Below, in pieces: positions 55,563 through 63,659 of a stretch of 64,000 nt of DNA. The translations under genes and the position numbers were made by a program. Every line of letters begins with the position of its first letter. Positions within the stretch are counted from its first letter, which is position 1. The notes under the pieces were generated by a model. The model saw nothing but the letters and a program-made list of their open reading frames with translations, did not search any database and had not been told where the DNA came from. This DNA comes from Winogradskyella pelagia. Lineage in GTDB: Bacteria; Bacteroidota; Bacteroidia; Flavobacteriales; Flavobacteriaceae. The stretch is from assembly GCF_017581965.1 (NCBI RefSeq), contig NZ_JAGEVF010000002.1, positions 62,001 to 126,000 on the forward strand, in the 5' to 3' direction.

Positions 55563-56492
55563 ATGAAAGGACCCCTATTTTACTCAAAGATTCTGTTGTT
55601 CGGAGAATACGGAATTATCAAAGATTCAAAAGGTTTATCCATTCCCTATAATTTTTACAATGGAGCGCTTAAGGTAGATGAAAACCCATCTAAAGCAGCC
55701 ACTGCATCTAATCAGAGTTTAAAAGCCTTTGCAGATTATTTGTCTCAAATAAATCCACAATTGGTAACTTTTGATTTAGAAAAATTAAAATCTGATGTAA
55801 ATTCAGGGATGTATTTTGATTCTTCAATTCCTCAAGGATATGGAGTTGGCAGTAGTGGTGCACTTGTAGCTGCTATTTACGATAAGTATGCAAATCATAA
55901 AATAACTGTTTTAGAGAATTTAACTAGAGACAAACTCATAAAGTTAAAAACGATTTTCTCTGAAATGGAATCGTTTTTTCATGGAAAGTCTTCGGGATTA
56001 GATCCCTTAAACAGTTACCTAAGTCTTCCTATTTTAATAAAATCTAAAAATGATATTGAGGCCACAGGAATTCCTGCTCAGAAAGCCGAAGGGAAAGGAG
56101 CTGTGTTTTTACTCGATAGTGGTATAGTAGGAGAAACTGCTCCCATGGTTGGTATTTTTATGGAAAGCATGAAAAACGAAGGTTTCCGTAGTATGCTAAA
56201 GGAACAGTTCATTAAACATACCGATGCTTGTGTAGATGACTTCTTAAAAGGAGATATAAAGTCTTTGTTTAAAAACACAAAGCAGCTTTCAAAAATTGTT
56301 TTGAATAACTTTAAACCGATGATTCCAACAGAGTTTCATGAACTTTGGAAAAAAGGTATTGAAACCAATGATTACTATCTTAAATTGTGTGGTTCGGGAG
56401 GTGGTGGTTATATTCTTGGGTTTACCGAAAATTTTGACCGCGCCAAGGAGGCTTTAAAAGGCCAAAAGCTAGAGGTGGTGTACAATTTCTAA
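55563..56492 (+). CDS. GHMP kinase, mevalonate kinase-like
   Basis: A 309-residue GHMP kinase next to mvaD. Motifs: YSKILLFGEYGIIKDSKGLSIPY near residue 7 (substrate loop of mevalonate kinases), IPQGYGVGSSGALVAAIYDKY near 92 (ATP loop), FHGKSSGLDPLNSYLS near 138 and a C-terminal LCGSGGGGYILGF near 277. The gene order predicts phosphorylation of mevalonate or phosphomevalonate in the isoprenoid pathway. Which of the two steps it does cannot be decided by eye, so no symbol is given. Confidence 0.88.
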   Translation: MKGPLFYSKILLFGEYGIIKDSKGLSIPYNFYNGALKVDENPSKAATASNQSLKAFADYLSQINPQLVTFDLEKLKSDVNSGMYFDSSIPQGYGVGSSGALVAAIYDKYANHKITVLENLTRDKLIKLKTIFSEMESFFHGKSSGLDPLNSYLSLPILIKSKNDIEATGIPAQKAEGKGAVFLLDSGIVGETAPMVGIFMESMKNEGFRSMLKEQFIKHTDACVDDFLKGDIKSLFKNTKQLSKIVLNNFKPMIPTEFHELWKKGIETNDYYLKLCGSGGGGYILGFTENFDRAKEALKGQKLEVVYNF

Positions 56493-56503
56493 TCTAATAT
56501 TTT

Positions 56504-56605
56504 ATGGTAAGCTTATCTAATCTCATTGTTTTTATAGGCTTGGCTCTACTTGGTTTTATAATGATTGCCTTGAGCTATTTTAGGTCTAGAAATACAAAGA
56601 AGTAA
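56504..56605 (+). CDS. Predicted 33-residue single-span membrane peptide
   Basis: An ATG-started frame of 33 codons fills most of the 124-base gap between the mevalonate kinase-like gene and the UbiA gene. It encodes one hydrophobic helix (residues about 7-26: LIVFIGLALLGFIMIALSYF) followed by the basic tail RSRNTKK, the positive-inside pattern of a small inner-membrane protein. It starts 11 bases after the upstream stop and ends 11 bases before the UbiA ATG, spacing typical of this operon. Function unknown; it could be a partner of the prenyltransferase. The lack of conservation data keeps confidence moderate. Confidence 0.6.
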   Translation: MVSLSNLIVFIGLALLGFIMIALSYFRSRNTKK

Positions 56606-56616
56606 TTTATACTGTT

Positions 56617-57519
56617 ATGCTGTCTCGCAAACAGAAACTAATATTTCTTAAATTTTTCAGCATGTTTTCTGTGGTAAGAGGCTATAACATCTTGGTTGTA
56701 GTTATTGCCCAATATTTAGCTTCAATTTACATATTTGCACCAAACAATCCTTTAAAATCTGTACTTTTTGATGTTAACTTATTAATGTTGGTTCTGGCCT
56801 CATCAGCAGCAATAGCAGGAGGATATATTATTAATAATTTCTATGATTCTGAGAAAGATCTTATTAATAGACCGCAAAAAACAATGTTAGACAGGCTCGT
56901 CAGTCAAAATACTAAGCTATCCTTTTATTTTGTTTTGAATTTTTTGGCTCTTGTATTTGCGAGCTATGTTTCCTTTAGGGCGGTTGTATTTTTTGCGCTG
57001 TATATTTTCGCCATTTGGTTGTACTCACATCGTCTTAAAAAACGTCCTATGGTTGGTAACTTAGTATCAGCCATATTAACAGTAACGCCGTTCTTCGCTA
57101 TATTTATTTATTACCAAAATTTTGAATTAGTAGTTTTTGCACACGCCATATTCCTTTTCTTATTGGTCTCTATGCGAGAGCTTACTAAGGATTTAGAAAA
57201 TATAAAAGGTGACTTAGCTCTAGATTATAGAACAGTGCCCGTGGTTTATGGTGAAAGGATTTCTAAAATTATGTTATCTGCTGTAGCTGTATTAACTATT
57301 TCTTGTGCTTTTTTATTGATTTTCTTATTTGATATTGGGCACATGTATATTTTCTTTTATCTCTGCATATGTTTAATGCTAGTTTTTCTTTTAGTGCTTT
57401 GGCGTTCTAGGAAGAAAATCCATTTTTTGGTGTTGCACAACATGCTTAAGCTTATTATAGTTTGTGGTGTATTTTCTATCTTATTAATAGATATTTCAGT
57501 TGTACTAAATCGTATTTAA
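56617..57519 (+). CDS. UbiA-family prenyltransferase
   Basis: A 300-residue membrane protein with about 8-9 helices. First Asp-rich motif NNFYDSEKD (N73, D77, D81) and second REL-TKDLENIKGD near residue 190, both needed for Mg-diphosphate binding. The sequence resembles the geranylgeranylglycerol-phosphate synthase branch seen in Bacteroidota, but the substrate (quinone precursor, glycerol phosphate or other) cannot be assigned. Position in the mevalonate cluster fits an isoprenoid acceptor reaction. Its stop codon abuts the nitrilase ATG directly. Confidence 0.9.
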   Translation: MLSRKQKLIFLKFFSMFSVVRGYNILVVVIAQYLASIYIFAPNNPLKSVLFDVNLLMLVLASSAAIAGGYIINNFYDSEKDLINRPQKTMLDRLVSQNTKLSFYFVLNFLALVFASYVSFRAVVFFALYIFAIWLYSHRLKKRPMVGNLVSAILTVTPFFAIFIYYQNFELVVFAHAIFLFLLVSMRELTKDLENIKGDLALDYRTVPVVYGERISKIMLSAVAVLTISCAFLLIFLFDIGHMYIFFYLCICLMLVFLLVLWRSRKKIHFLVLHNMLKLIIVCGVFSILLIDISVVLNRI

Positions 57520-58467
57520 ATGAATTCAACATTAAAAATAGCAATGGCCCAAATTGCGCCCGTTTGGTTAAATAAAAAGGCAACCTTGAATAAAATTGAA
57601 AACGCCATTAAAGAAGCTGCTTCAGAAAACTGTGAACTCATAATCTTTGGTGAAGCGTTACTGCCAGGATATCCTTTTTGGTTGGCTTTGACCGGTGGTG
57701 CCGAATGGAATACTGAAAGAAATAAAAAGCTTCATGCCTATTATGTCAATAATTCAGTAAATATAGAAAATGGCGATTTAGATACCTTATGTAACCTTGC
57801 CAAAGCTCATTCAATTGCTATTTATGTGGGTGTAATGGAGCGTCCGCTAGACCGTGGCGGTCATAGTATCTATGCCTCTTTAGTATATATAAACGCTCAA
57901 GGTGAGATAAAAAGCGTTCACAGAAAATTGCAGCCTACTTACGACGAACGCTTAACATGGGCTCCGGGCGATGGTCATGGGTTAAAAGTTCATCCGTTAA
58001 AAGCATTTACGGTTGGAGGTTTAAATTGCTGGGAGAATTGGATGCCATTACCAAGAGCTGCTTTATATGGCCAAGGTGAAAACCTGCATGTTGCTGTGTG
58101 GCCAGGAAGTGACCATAATACTAAAGATATAACACGTTTTATTGCGCGGGAATCGCGATCGTTTGTGGTATCGGTGTCTGCATTAATGCGTCGATCAGAC
58201 TTTCCTGAAACAACTCCTTATATAGAGGAGATTTTAAAAACTGCCCCTGATTTGCTTACAAATGGTGGGAGCTGTATAGCTGGACCAGATGGTGAGTGGA
58301 TTGTAGAGCCTGTAATAGAAAAAGAAGGGTTGATTATTGAGACGATTGACTTCAATCGTGTTCTAGAGGAACGTCAAAATTTTGATCCTGTTGGCCACTA
58401 TTCTAGGCCAGATGTAACTAAGCTTATAGTAAATACAGCAAGGCAAAGTACAGTTGAAATAAAATAG
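57520..58467 (+). CDS. Nitrilase-type carbon-nitrogen hydrolase
   Basis: A 315-residue cytoplasmic hydrolase with the Glu-Lys-Cys triad at E45 (IIFGEALLPGYPFW), K136 (VHRKLQPTYDERLTW) and C170 (GGLNCWENW). These segments match true nitrilases (nitrile to acid plus ammonia) better than amidases or N-carbamoyl hydrolases; the GLNCWENWMPL motif is typical. It abuts the UbiA gene without a gap, suggesting shared expression with isoprenoid genes. Natural substrate unknown. Confidence 0.9.
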   Translation: MNSTLKIAMAQIAPVWLNKKATLNKIENAIKEAASENCELIIFGEALLPGYPFWLALTGGAEWNTERNKKLHAYYVNNSVNIENGDLDTLCNLAKAHSIAIYVGVMERPLDRGGHSIYASLVYINAQGEIKSVHRKLQPTYDERLTWAPGDGHGLKVHPLKAFTVGGLNCWENWMPLPRAALYGQGENLHVAVWPGSDHNTKDITRFIARESRSFVVSVSALMRRSDFPETTPYIEEILKTAPDLLTNGGSCIAGPDGEWIVEPVIEKEGLIIETIDFNRVLEERQNFDPVGHYSRPDVTKLIVNTARQSTVEIK

Positions 58468-58486
58468 ATAGTGTTAACTATTGTTA

Positions 58487-58494
58487 TACCTTTG
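58487..58494 (+). promoter_or_regulatory. -7 promoter box of the pseudouridine-synthase-like gene
   Basis: TACCTTTG matches TAnnTTTG exactly and lies 21 bases before the ATG at 58515, in the 47-base gap after the nitrilase gene. No TTTG box at correct spacing was found. Confidence 0.5.
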
Positions 58495-58514
58495 TAACCT
58501 AATTTACAATTAAA

Positions 58515-59321
58515 ATGAACAGGTTTAAAGGAGGAAAGGGAAAGTCAGAACAATCTGCGAGAAGACAAAAAACTAAGCCTAAAAAACAAGTAGAAAGGCA
58601 AACGTCAGGCAATCCCGATGTAATGAGGTTGAATAAATATATTTCTAATTCGGGTATTTGTTCTCGTAGGGAAGCGGATGAAAATATTGCCTTGGGTTTA
58701 GTAACGGTTAACGGTAAAGTTATTACTGAAATGGGATATAAGGTGAATCGCTCCGACGAAGTAAAATTTGATGGGAGACGTTTAACACCAGAACCTATGA
58801 CCTATGTGCTTTTAAATAAGCCCAAAGGTTTTGCCACAACAACTGCTGAGGGAAAAGGTAGAACTGTTATGGATTTAGTTACTAATGCAACTAATGCTAA
58901 AATAAAACCCATAGGCCGTCTAGGGCGGAATTCTTTGGGGTTACTGCTATTTACAAATGATGATAAGGTGGTTCAAAAGTTCACCAATTCTACCACTGGC
59001 GTGGCTAGATTATTTCATGTAGAATTGGATAAGAAACTTAAACCTGAAGATTTAAAAACCATCAAAGAAGGATTCAAAATTGACGATACATTAATAGCCG
59101 TGGAGGATATTAGCTATGTACAAGGACAGTCTAAAAACCAAATTGGGATTAAAATAAAAAATACGGGCAATTCTATTTTAAGAACCATTTTTGATCATTT
59201 TAATTATAATTTGGTAAAAATAGATTGCGTAGCCATTGGTCACCTTACAAAAAAGGATTTGCCACGAGGACATTGGAAACATCTTACACAACAGGAGGTA
59301 AACACCTTAAAAATGCTTTAG
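58515..59321 (+). CDS. RluB/RsuA-family protein, probably catalytically inactive paralogue
   Basis: A 268-residue protein with a basic N-terminus (about 1-38), an S4 RNA-binding domain (MRLNKYISNSGICSRREADE to VTVNGKVI) and an RsuA/RluB pseudouridine-synthase domain. In the catalytic motif, normally GRLDxxTxGLLLxTND, it reads GRLGRNSLGLLLFTND: the catalytic Asp is Gly (codon GGG). The usual Tyr of the YHV motif is Phe (LFHVELDK), and the GKNRxVRRMF motif is degraded to NTGNSILRTIF. The C-terminus LPRGHWKHLTQQEV is intact. So RNA binding may persist while pseudouridylation is unlikely. Its stop overlaps the convergent gene by 4 bases. Confidence 0.85.
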   Translation: MNRFKGGKGKSEQSARRQKTKPKKQVERQTSGNPDVMRLNKYISNSGICSRREADENIALGLVTVNGKVITEMGYKVNRSDEVKFDGRRLTPEPMTYVLLNKPKGFATTTAEGKGRTVMDLVTNATNAKIKPIGRLGRNSLGLLLFTNDDKVVQKFTNSTTGVARLFHVELDKKLKPEDLKTIKEGFKIDDTLIAVEDISYVQGQSKNQIGIKIKNTGNSILRTIFDHFNYNLVKIDCVAIGHLTKKDLPRGHWKHLTQQEVNTLKML

Positions 59322-60328
59322 TTTACTTCCACCGTGTATGTGGCAATAAGGTCCTTGTCTAAGTATAAATGCACATCATAAAACCCTCTAGAATTAAATT
59401 GGTGTTCCACCTCTAGGCTTTTGTTATCATAAGTTATAGCATAAGGTTTAGCTTCCCATTGACTGCTTCCGCTGTCAATAACAAAGCCGATTTTCCTATC
59501 TTCTAATGCCTTGTTAAGTTGTAATTCAATAGCAATGGTCTCATTTCTTTTAATAGAATGATGCATCTTTAATGGACCATTAAGCATCTCCAAATTACGA
59601 TAAGCATTCCCGTAAATTATCGGCGATCTAAGAAAGGTGTCAAAGTCTGGAATACCATCCGTTAAAAGCCACCATTTAGAGTCTATAGGATAATGGTTGA
59701 AGGCAAATAATCTAGGTTCGGCTAGAAAAAAACCATCGTTATATTGAAAACTGAAAGCATTGGTTTCTGGGTCTGGGATTCCGGCTGCCCAAGTTGGATC
59801 ACAGAGGTACCATTTACCATTCAGTTTTACGGCATTCCAAGAGTGATTAGGTAAGCTAAGATTATCAATTTCTGTTGAACTTACCCTTCCATAACCTTGT
59901 ACTACAACGCAACTTATATCGGCTAAACTAGCAAGTTCTTTTACTAAGTAAGCGTACCCTGTGCATATGGTACGCTTATCCCTGAGCAGTTTTTTAAATA
60001 AGATTTTTCTGAATTTGGTGTTCCATTGCTCAAGTTTAAGACTATCACCTTTGTAGTTTTCGCGCCTAGCTTTATTTTTAAAGTATAAATTATAATCATT
60101 CGATACGTTTTCACAGACCCACTTATAGATGGCTCTAAACCTTTCAGCTTCGGTGTAGAGACCATCTGTTAGTCTCTTTGATAAGTCCGGTAAATTGTTG
60201 AGATTTTCACCTTTTAACCGTAAAGCTCTGGCATCCGCTTTACTAAAGTCAATAGCTTTAAAATCAGATATCTGCGCGGTTGACATTAGGCAAAAGTTAA
60301 GTGCTACTATGGTTATTATCACTTTCAA
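59318..60328 (-). CDS. Secreted transglutaminase-like (protease-fold) protein
   Basis: A 336-residue protein with signal peptide ending at MSTAQ. Transglutaminase-like core: TICTGYAYLVKELASLADI (Cys), LPNHSWNAVKLNGKWYLCDPTWAAG (His and Asp of the triad), about residues 118-190. The C-terminal part (about 230-336) is beta-rich and without known motif. The predicted start is TTG at 60328; GTG at 60322 is an alternative, no ATG fits. It may cleave or crosslink peptides, but many family members are of unknown substrate. Convergent with the pseudouridine-synthase-like gene (4-base overlap). Confidence 0.82.
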   Translation of the reverse strand: MKVIITIVALNFCLMSTAQISDFKAIDFSKADARALRLKGENLNNLPDLSKRLTDGLYTEAERFRAIYKWVCENVSNDYNLYFKNKARRENYKGDSLKLEQWNTKFRKILFKKLLRDKRTICTGYAYLVKELASLADISCVVVQGYGRVSSTEIDNLSLPNHSWNAVKLNGKWYLCDPTWAAGIPDPETNAFSFQYNDGFFLAEPRLFAFNHYPIDSKWWLLTDGIPDFDTFLRSPIIYGNAYRNLEMLNGPLKMHHSIKRNETIAIELQLNKALEDRKIGFVIDSGSSQWEAKPYAITYDNKSLEVEHQFNSRGFYDVHLYLDKDLIATYTVEVN

Positions 60329-60394
60329 ATGGCTATAGTTAAAATAAAGCGCAAGCCAAAGCTTTGCACTTTATAAAATAATAGAGTTTGATTT

Positions 60395-60820
60395 CTAATT
60401 TTTACGTTTTGATTTATAGGGAATATCTGGGTCTAAAGCTCCAATCATTTCAATAAGATCCTCAGCTAAGGTTAATTTTATAAAGGTGCTGTTTTCCTTT
60501 ATAGGAATCATTTGAGTTTCGTACCCTAAATAACTAAATAGTAATACATCGCCAGTTTTTAATGGAACAGGAAATATAAATTCGCCCTTATCATTAGTTA
60601 CAGTCCCATTTCTAGTACCTTTCTGAATAACATTAACATCCTTTAGAGCTACTTTTCCATCCGTCACTAGTCCTTTTATAGTAATGTTTTGTGCTTTTGA
60701 CTTAGTGATTTGAGCCTGGGCAAAGCCACTATTTAAAACAAGCAAAGCCATTATGAAAAAGACAATAGATAAAAGAGGTTTTTTGGTTTTTGGGTGTTGA
60801 ATTAAGATGTGTGATTTCAT
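60395..60820 (-). CDS. Small exported carboxypeptidase-regulatory-like domain protein
   Basis: A 141-residue protein with a long signal peptide ending near GFAQAQ (residue 37). The remainder is one beta-sandwich of the CarboxypepD_reg-like type: ITIKGLVTDGKVALKDVNVIQKG, GTRNGTVTNDKGEFIFPVP, DVLLFSYLGYETQMIPI. This is the domain that precedes SusC plugs, but here no TonB plug or barrel follows; the protein ends PYKSKRKN. It may be a stand-alone binding or remnant domain. It is followed by the transglutaminase gene 66 bases downstream. Confidence 0.82.
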   Translation of the reverse strand: MKSHILIQHPKTKKPLLSIVFFIMALLVLNSGFAQAQITKSKAQNITIKGLVTDGKVALKDVNVIQKGTRNGTVTNDKGEFIFPVPLKTGDVLLFSYLGYETQMIPIKENSTFIKLTLAEDLIEMIGALDPDIPYKSKRKN

Positions 60821-60979
60821 AATATTATAAGAATTAAATTTAAGTCTAAGCTATGCTCTTATTTCACAAGATAAAAATAATAATGAGCCAATACATCATA
60901 AAAGGAAGTAAACGAGCTAAAAGGATGAGTAAGTGTAGTCCTAAAAAAATAAAAAAATGTTTTGTATTGAAAAATAATA

Positions 60980-60987
60980 TATTTTTG
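60980..60987 (+). promoter_or_regulatory. -7 promoter box for the speA leader
   Basis: TATTTTTG matches TAnnTTTG. The best upstream TTTG box (60961-60964) gives a start-to-start spacing of 19 rather than about 22 bases, so the -33 match is weak. Confidence 0.5.
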
Positions 60988-61002
60988 TAGTGCTTTTTAG
61001 CT

Positions 61003-61164
61003 GAACGAATTGAAACGTGTTTTTACGTTCGGGTTTTTGAGAATTAGGAAGTCAAACTCAAAAACGGCTTATAAGATAAGTGACCGAAATTTAAAGCTAA
61101 CTTCCGTTACTTCGATAGCTGCCAGTCAGCATATGTATGGTTTTGTCCCAACGACCCAAAACCA
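61003..61164 (+). ncRNA. Candidate structured cis-regulatory leader RNA of speA
   Basis: Read as RNA, the leader folds as follows. P1: UUCGG 61028-61032 with CCGAA 61084-61088. Inside it, P2: 9 perfect pairs, 61033-61041 with 61057-61065; and P3: CUUAU 61068-61072 with AUAAG 61076-61080. Together these form a three-way junction. P4: AGCUA 61095-61099 with UAGCU 61116-61120. P5: 8 pairs, 61138-61145 with 61157-61164. The P2 loop GGAAGU (61047-61052) is complementary to ACUUCC (61100-61105) in the P4 loop, a possible kissing pair. An upstream hairpin (AACGU 61014-61018 with ACGUU 61025-61029) excludes P1, as in a switch. I recognise no known riboswitch class. Pairing is by eye. Confidence 0.6.
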
Positions 61165-61240
61165 ATTCCAGATTTGATTCAGTGATTTAAATATAATTAC
61201 CGCTACATTTTTATTACGCAAATCAAATTAATTTTTTCAA

Positions 61241-62692
61241 ATGAACACAAAGTACATTGATCTTATTGATCAATCGTTTCACTTTCCTCAAGACGAGTTT
61301 AAGTTAGAGGATAAGTCGTTACAGTTTCATGGTATTGATTTAATGAAACTCATTGCCCAATATGGAGCACCACTTAAGTTTACCTATTTACCTAAGATAT
61401 CAGATAATATACAAAGGGCTAAAGGTTGGTTTGAAGACGCTTTTGCTAAGCACAATTATAAGGGGAATTACAATTACTGTTATTGCACAAAAAGCTCACA
61501 CTTTAAGCATGTCTTGGATGAGGCCTTAAAGAATAACATCCATATAGAAACGTCCTCTGCCTTTGATATTGATATCGTAAAGCATCTTAAAGCTGAAGGT
61601 AAAATTTCAAAAGACACTTATATTTTGAGCAATGGATTTAAACGTGAAAAATACATCAATAATATTGCCGATTTAATCAACGAAGGACACCATAACTGTA
61701 TTCCAATCATTGACAATTATGAAGAACTGGATTTATTAGCTCAAGAGATTGATGGTAAATTTAAAGTTGGTGTTAGAATTGCTTCAGAAGAGGAACCAAA
61801 ATTTGAGTTTTATACTTCAAGGTTAGGTATAGGTTATAAGAATATTGTGCCTTTTTACAAGAATCAAATTCAGGGTAATGATCAAGTAGAACTTAAGATG
61901 TTGCACTTTTTTATTAATACAGGTATTAGAGATAATGCCTATTATTGGAATGAACTTACAAAGTGCTTAAAAGTTTATACAGCATTGAAGAAGGTCTGCC
62001 CAACTTTAGACAGCCTTAATATTGGAGGTGGTTTTCCTATTAAAAACTCTTTAGCTTTTGATTTTGACTACGCATACATCATCGATGAAATTGTTAATCA
62101 AATTAAAATCGTCTGTCAGGAGGAGGATGTTGAGGTGCCACATATTTTTACGGAGTTTGGAAGCTTTACCGTCGGCGAAAGTGGTGGTGCAATTTATCAG
62201 GTACTTTACCAAAAGCAACAGAATGATAGGGAAAAGTGGAATATGATCAATTCTTCATTTATAACCACCTTGCCAGATACCTGGGCTATTAATAAGCGTT
62301 TTATTATGTTGCCTATAAACAGGTGGCATGACACTTATGAGCGTGTCTTATTAGGAGGATTAACCTGCGATAGCGATGATTACTACAATAGTGAGCAACA
62401 TGTTAATGCCATTTACCTACCAAAGTATAATAAGGATAAACCTTTATACATTGGGTTTTTTAATACAGGAGCCTATCAAGAAACAATTGGCGGATTCGGC
62501 GGTTTACAGCATTGCTTAATTCCTGCTCCAAAGCATATTCTATTGCAACGTGATTACAACGGTAAGTTAGAAAGTAGAATTTTTGCAGAACAACAAAAAA
62601 GTGAAGATTTACTAAATATTTTAGGATATGGTGATTTAGAAATCCATGAAAAAACACTAATCCTTTCAGAAACAATGGATGAACTAACCTAA
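61241..62692 (+). CDS. speA: Arginine decarboxylase
   Basis: Makes agmatine from arginine with PLP (fold type III, alanine-racemase-like barrel). The 483 residues correspond to the shorter Bacteroidota form rather than the 630-residue enterobacterial enzyme. The PLP lysine is probably K84 in YCYCTKSSHF; GGGFPIKNS near 262 and TEFGSFTVGESGGAI near 304 bind cofactor phosphate; the active-site Cys is C376 in LTCDSDD. First gene of a polyamine operon (speB follows by 25 bases) and downstream of the structured leader at 61003-61164. A diaminopimelate-type decarboxylase role is unlikely given the speB partner. Confidence 0.93.
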   Translation: MNTKYIDLIDQSFHFPQDEFKLEDKSLQFHGIDLMKLIAQYGAPLKFTYLPKISDNIQRAKGWFEDAFAKHNYKGNYNYCYCTKSSHFKHVLDEALKNNIHIETSSAFDIDIVKHLKAEGKISKDTYILSNGFKREKYINNIADLINEGHHNCIPIIDNYEELDLLAQEIDGKFKVGVRIASEEEPKFEFYTSRLGIGYKNIVPFYKNQIQGNDQVELKMLHFFINTGIRDNAYYWNELTKCLKVYTALKKVCPTLDSLNIGGGFPIKNSLAFDFDYAYIIDEIVNQIKIVCQEEDVEVPHIFTEFGSFTVGESGGAIYQVLYQKQQNDREKWNMINSSFITTLPDTWAINKRFIMLPINRWHDTYERVLLGGLTCDSDDYYNSEQHVNAIYLPKYNKDKPLYIGFFNTGAYQETIGGFGGLQHCLIPAPKHILLQRDYNGKLESRIFAEQQKSEDLLNILGYGDLEIHEKTLILSETMDELT

Positions 62693-62717
62693 AAAAAAAC
62701 CTTTTTTTAATAACAAA

Positions 62718-63659
62718 ATGAAAATTAAAACTTATGCTGGTATACCAGCAGAATATTCAAAATTAGATCAATCAAAGATTGTTTTGATTCCAGTACCCTA
62801 TGATGGTACAAGTACATGGCAGAAAGGTGCGGATAAAGGTCCTGATGCATTTTTAGAAGCTTCAGAAAACATGGAGCTCTATGATATAGAAACAGACTCT
62901 GAGGTGTATAAGCAAGGTGTGTTTTTAGCATCACCAATTTTAGAAAATATGTCACCAGAGGCTATGGTAGAGGCGGTACACCAAACCACTAAGGATTATA
63001 TTAAGAAAAGGAAGTTTGTAACTGTATTTGGTGGAGAACATTCTATATCAATTGGAAGCATAAGAGCCTTTAATGAAATGTTTGAGAATTTAACGGTACT
63101 TCATTTAGATGCCCATGCAGATTTACGCCAGAGCTATGACGGTTCTTCATGCAATCATGCCTGTGCTGTTTATGAAGCCAGCCAAACTACCAATTTAATT
63201 CAAGTCGGTATTCGTTCTATGGATAGTATAGAAACGACTGTTATGGATGAAGATAAAACCTATTTTGCACATGAGATGGCCATTGACGATAATTGGATAG
63301 ATTCTGCCATTGACCAAATGACGGAAAATGTATTTATTACTTTAGATTTAGACGTTTTTGATTCGTCGATAATGCCAAGTACGGGGACACCAGAACCTGG
63401 TGGTTTATTATGGTATGAAACCTTAGAGTTTTTAAAACAAGTTTTTGAAGAAAAGAATGTCGTTGGCTTTGATATTGTAGAGTTATGTCCAAAAGAAGAC
63501 AATAAGGCTCCAGATTTTTTAGCAGCTAAACTATATTATAAGATGTTGAGCTATAAGTTTCTGAACGAAGGAGTAGACGAAGATTTTGAAAGTAATTTTA
63601 ACGAGTCTTCTAACACCTCAAGTAAATTTTCAAAATTTAAAGTTGAAGATGACTACTAA
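62718..63659 (+). CDS. speB: Agmatinase
   Basis: Hydrolyses agmatine to putrescine and urea at a dinuclear manganese centre. Ureohydrolase of 313 residues. Metal ligands: H108 in GGEHSIS, D131, H133 and D135 in LHLDAHADLR, and D210 and D212 in LDLDVFDSS. The segment MPSTGTPEPGGL is typical. It follows speA by 25 bases and its end overlaps the next ATG by 11 bases. Guanidino substrates other than agmatine cannot be excluded, but the speA context is strong. Confidence 0.95.
   Translation: MKIKTYAGIPAEYSKLDQSKIVLIPVPYDGTSTWQKGADKGPDAFLEASENMELYDIETDSEVYKQGVFLASPILENMSPEAMVEAVHQTTKDYIKKRKFVTVFGGEHSISIGSIRAFNEMFENLTVLHLDAHADLRQSYDGSSCNHACAVYEASQTTNLIQVGIRSMDSIETTVMDEDKTYFAHEMAIDDNWIDSAIDQMTENVFITLDLDVFDSSIMPSTGTPEPGGLLWYETLEFLKQVFEEKNVVGFDIVELCPKEDNKAPDFLAAKLYYKMLSYKFLNEGVDEDFESNFNESSNTSSKFSKFKVEDDY

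Larger units (their letters stand above)
60821..61240 (+). promoter_or_regulatory. 420-base gene-free region: promoter and long leader of the polyamine operon
   Basis: No plausible coding frame was seen. Left part (60821-60960) is AT-rich and includes the presumed promoter of the minus-strand gene at 60395-60820. A TATTTTTG -7 box lies at 60980-60987, with a TTTG at 60961-60964 at shorter-than-usual spacing. The predicted transcript starts near 60994, giving a leader of about 245 nucleotides before speA at 61241. That leader contains the folded region described at 61003-61164. Confidence 0.6.

Noticed and set aside
61003..61164. Known riboswitches (TPP, SAM, cobalamin, glycine, guanidine) or tmRNA/SRP RNA
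   Set aside because: None of the signature sequences I know appears, and the fold order does not fit; the class is left unassigned.
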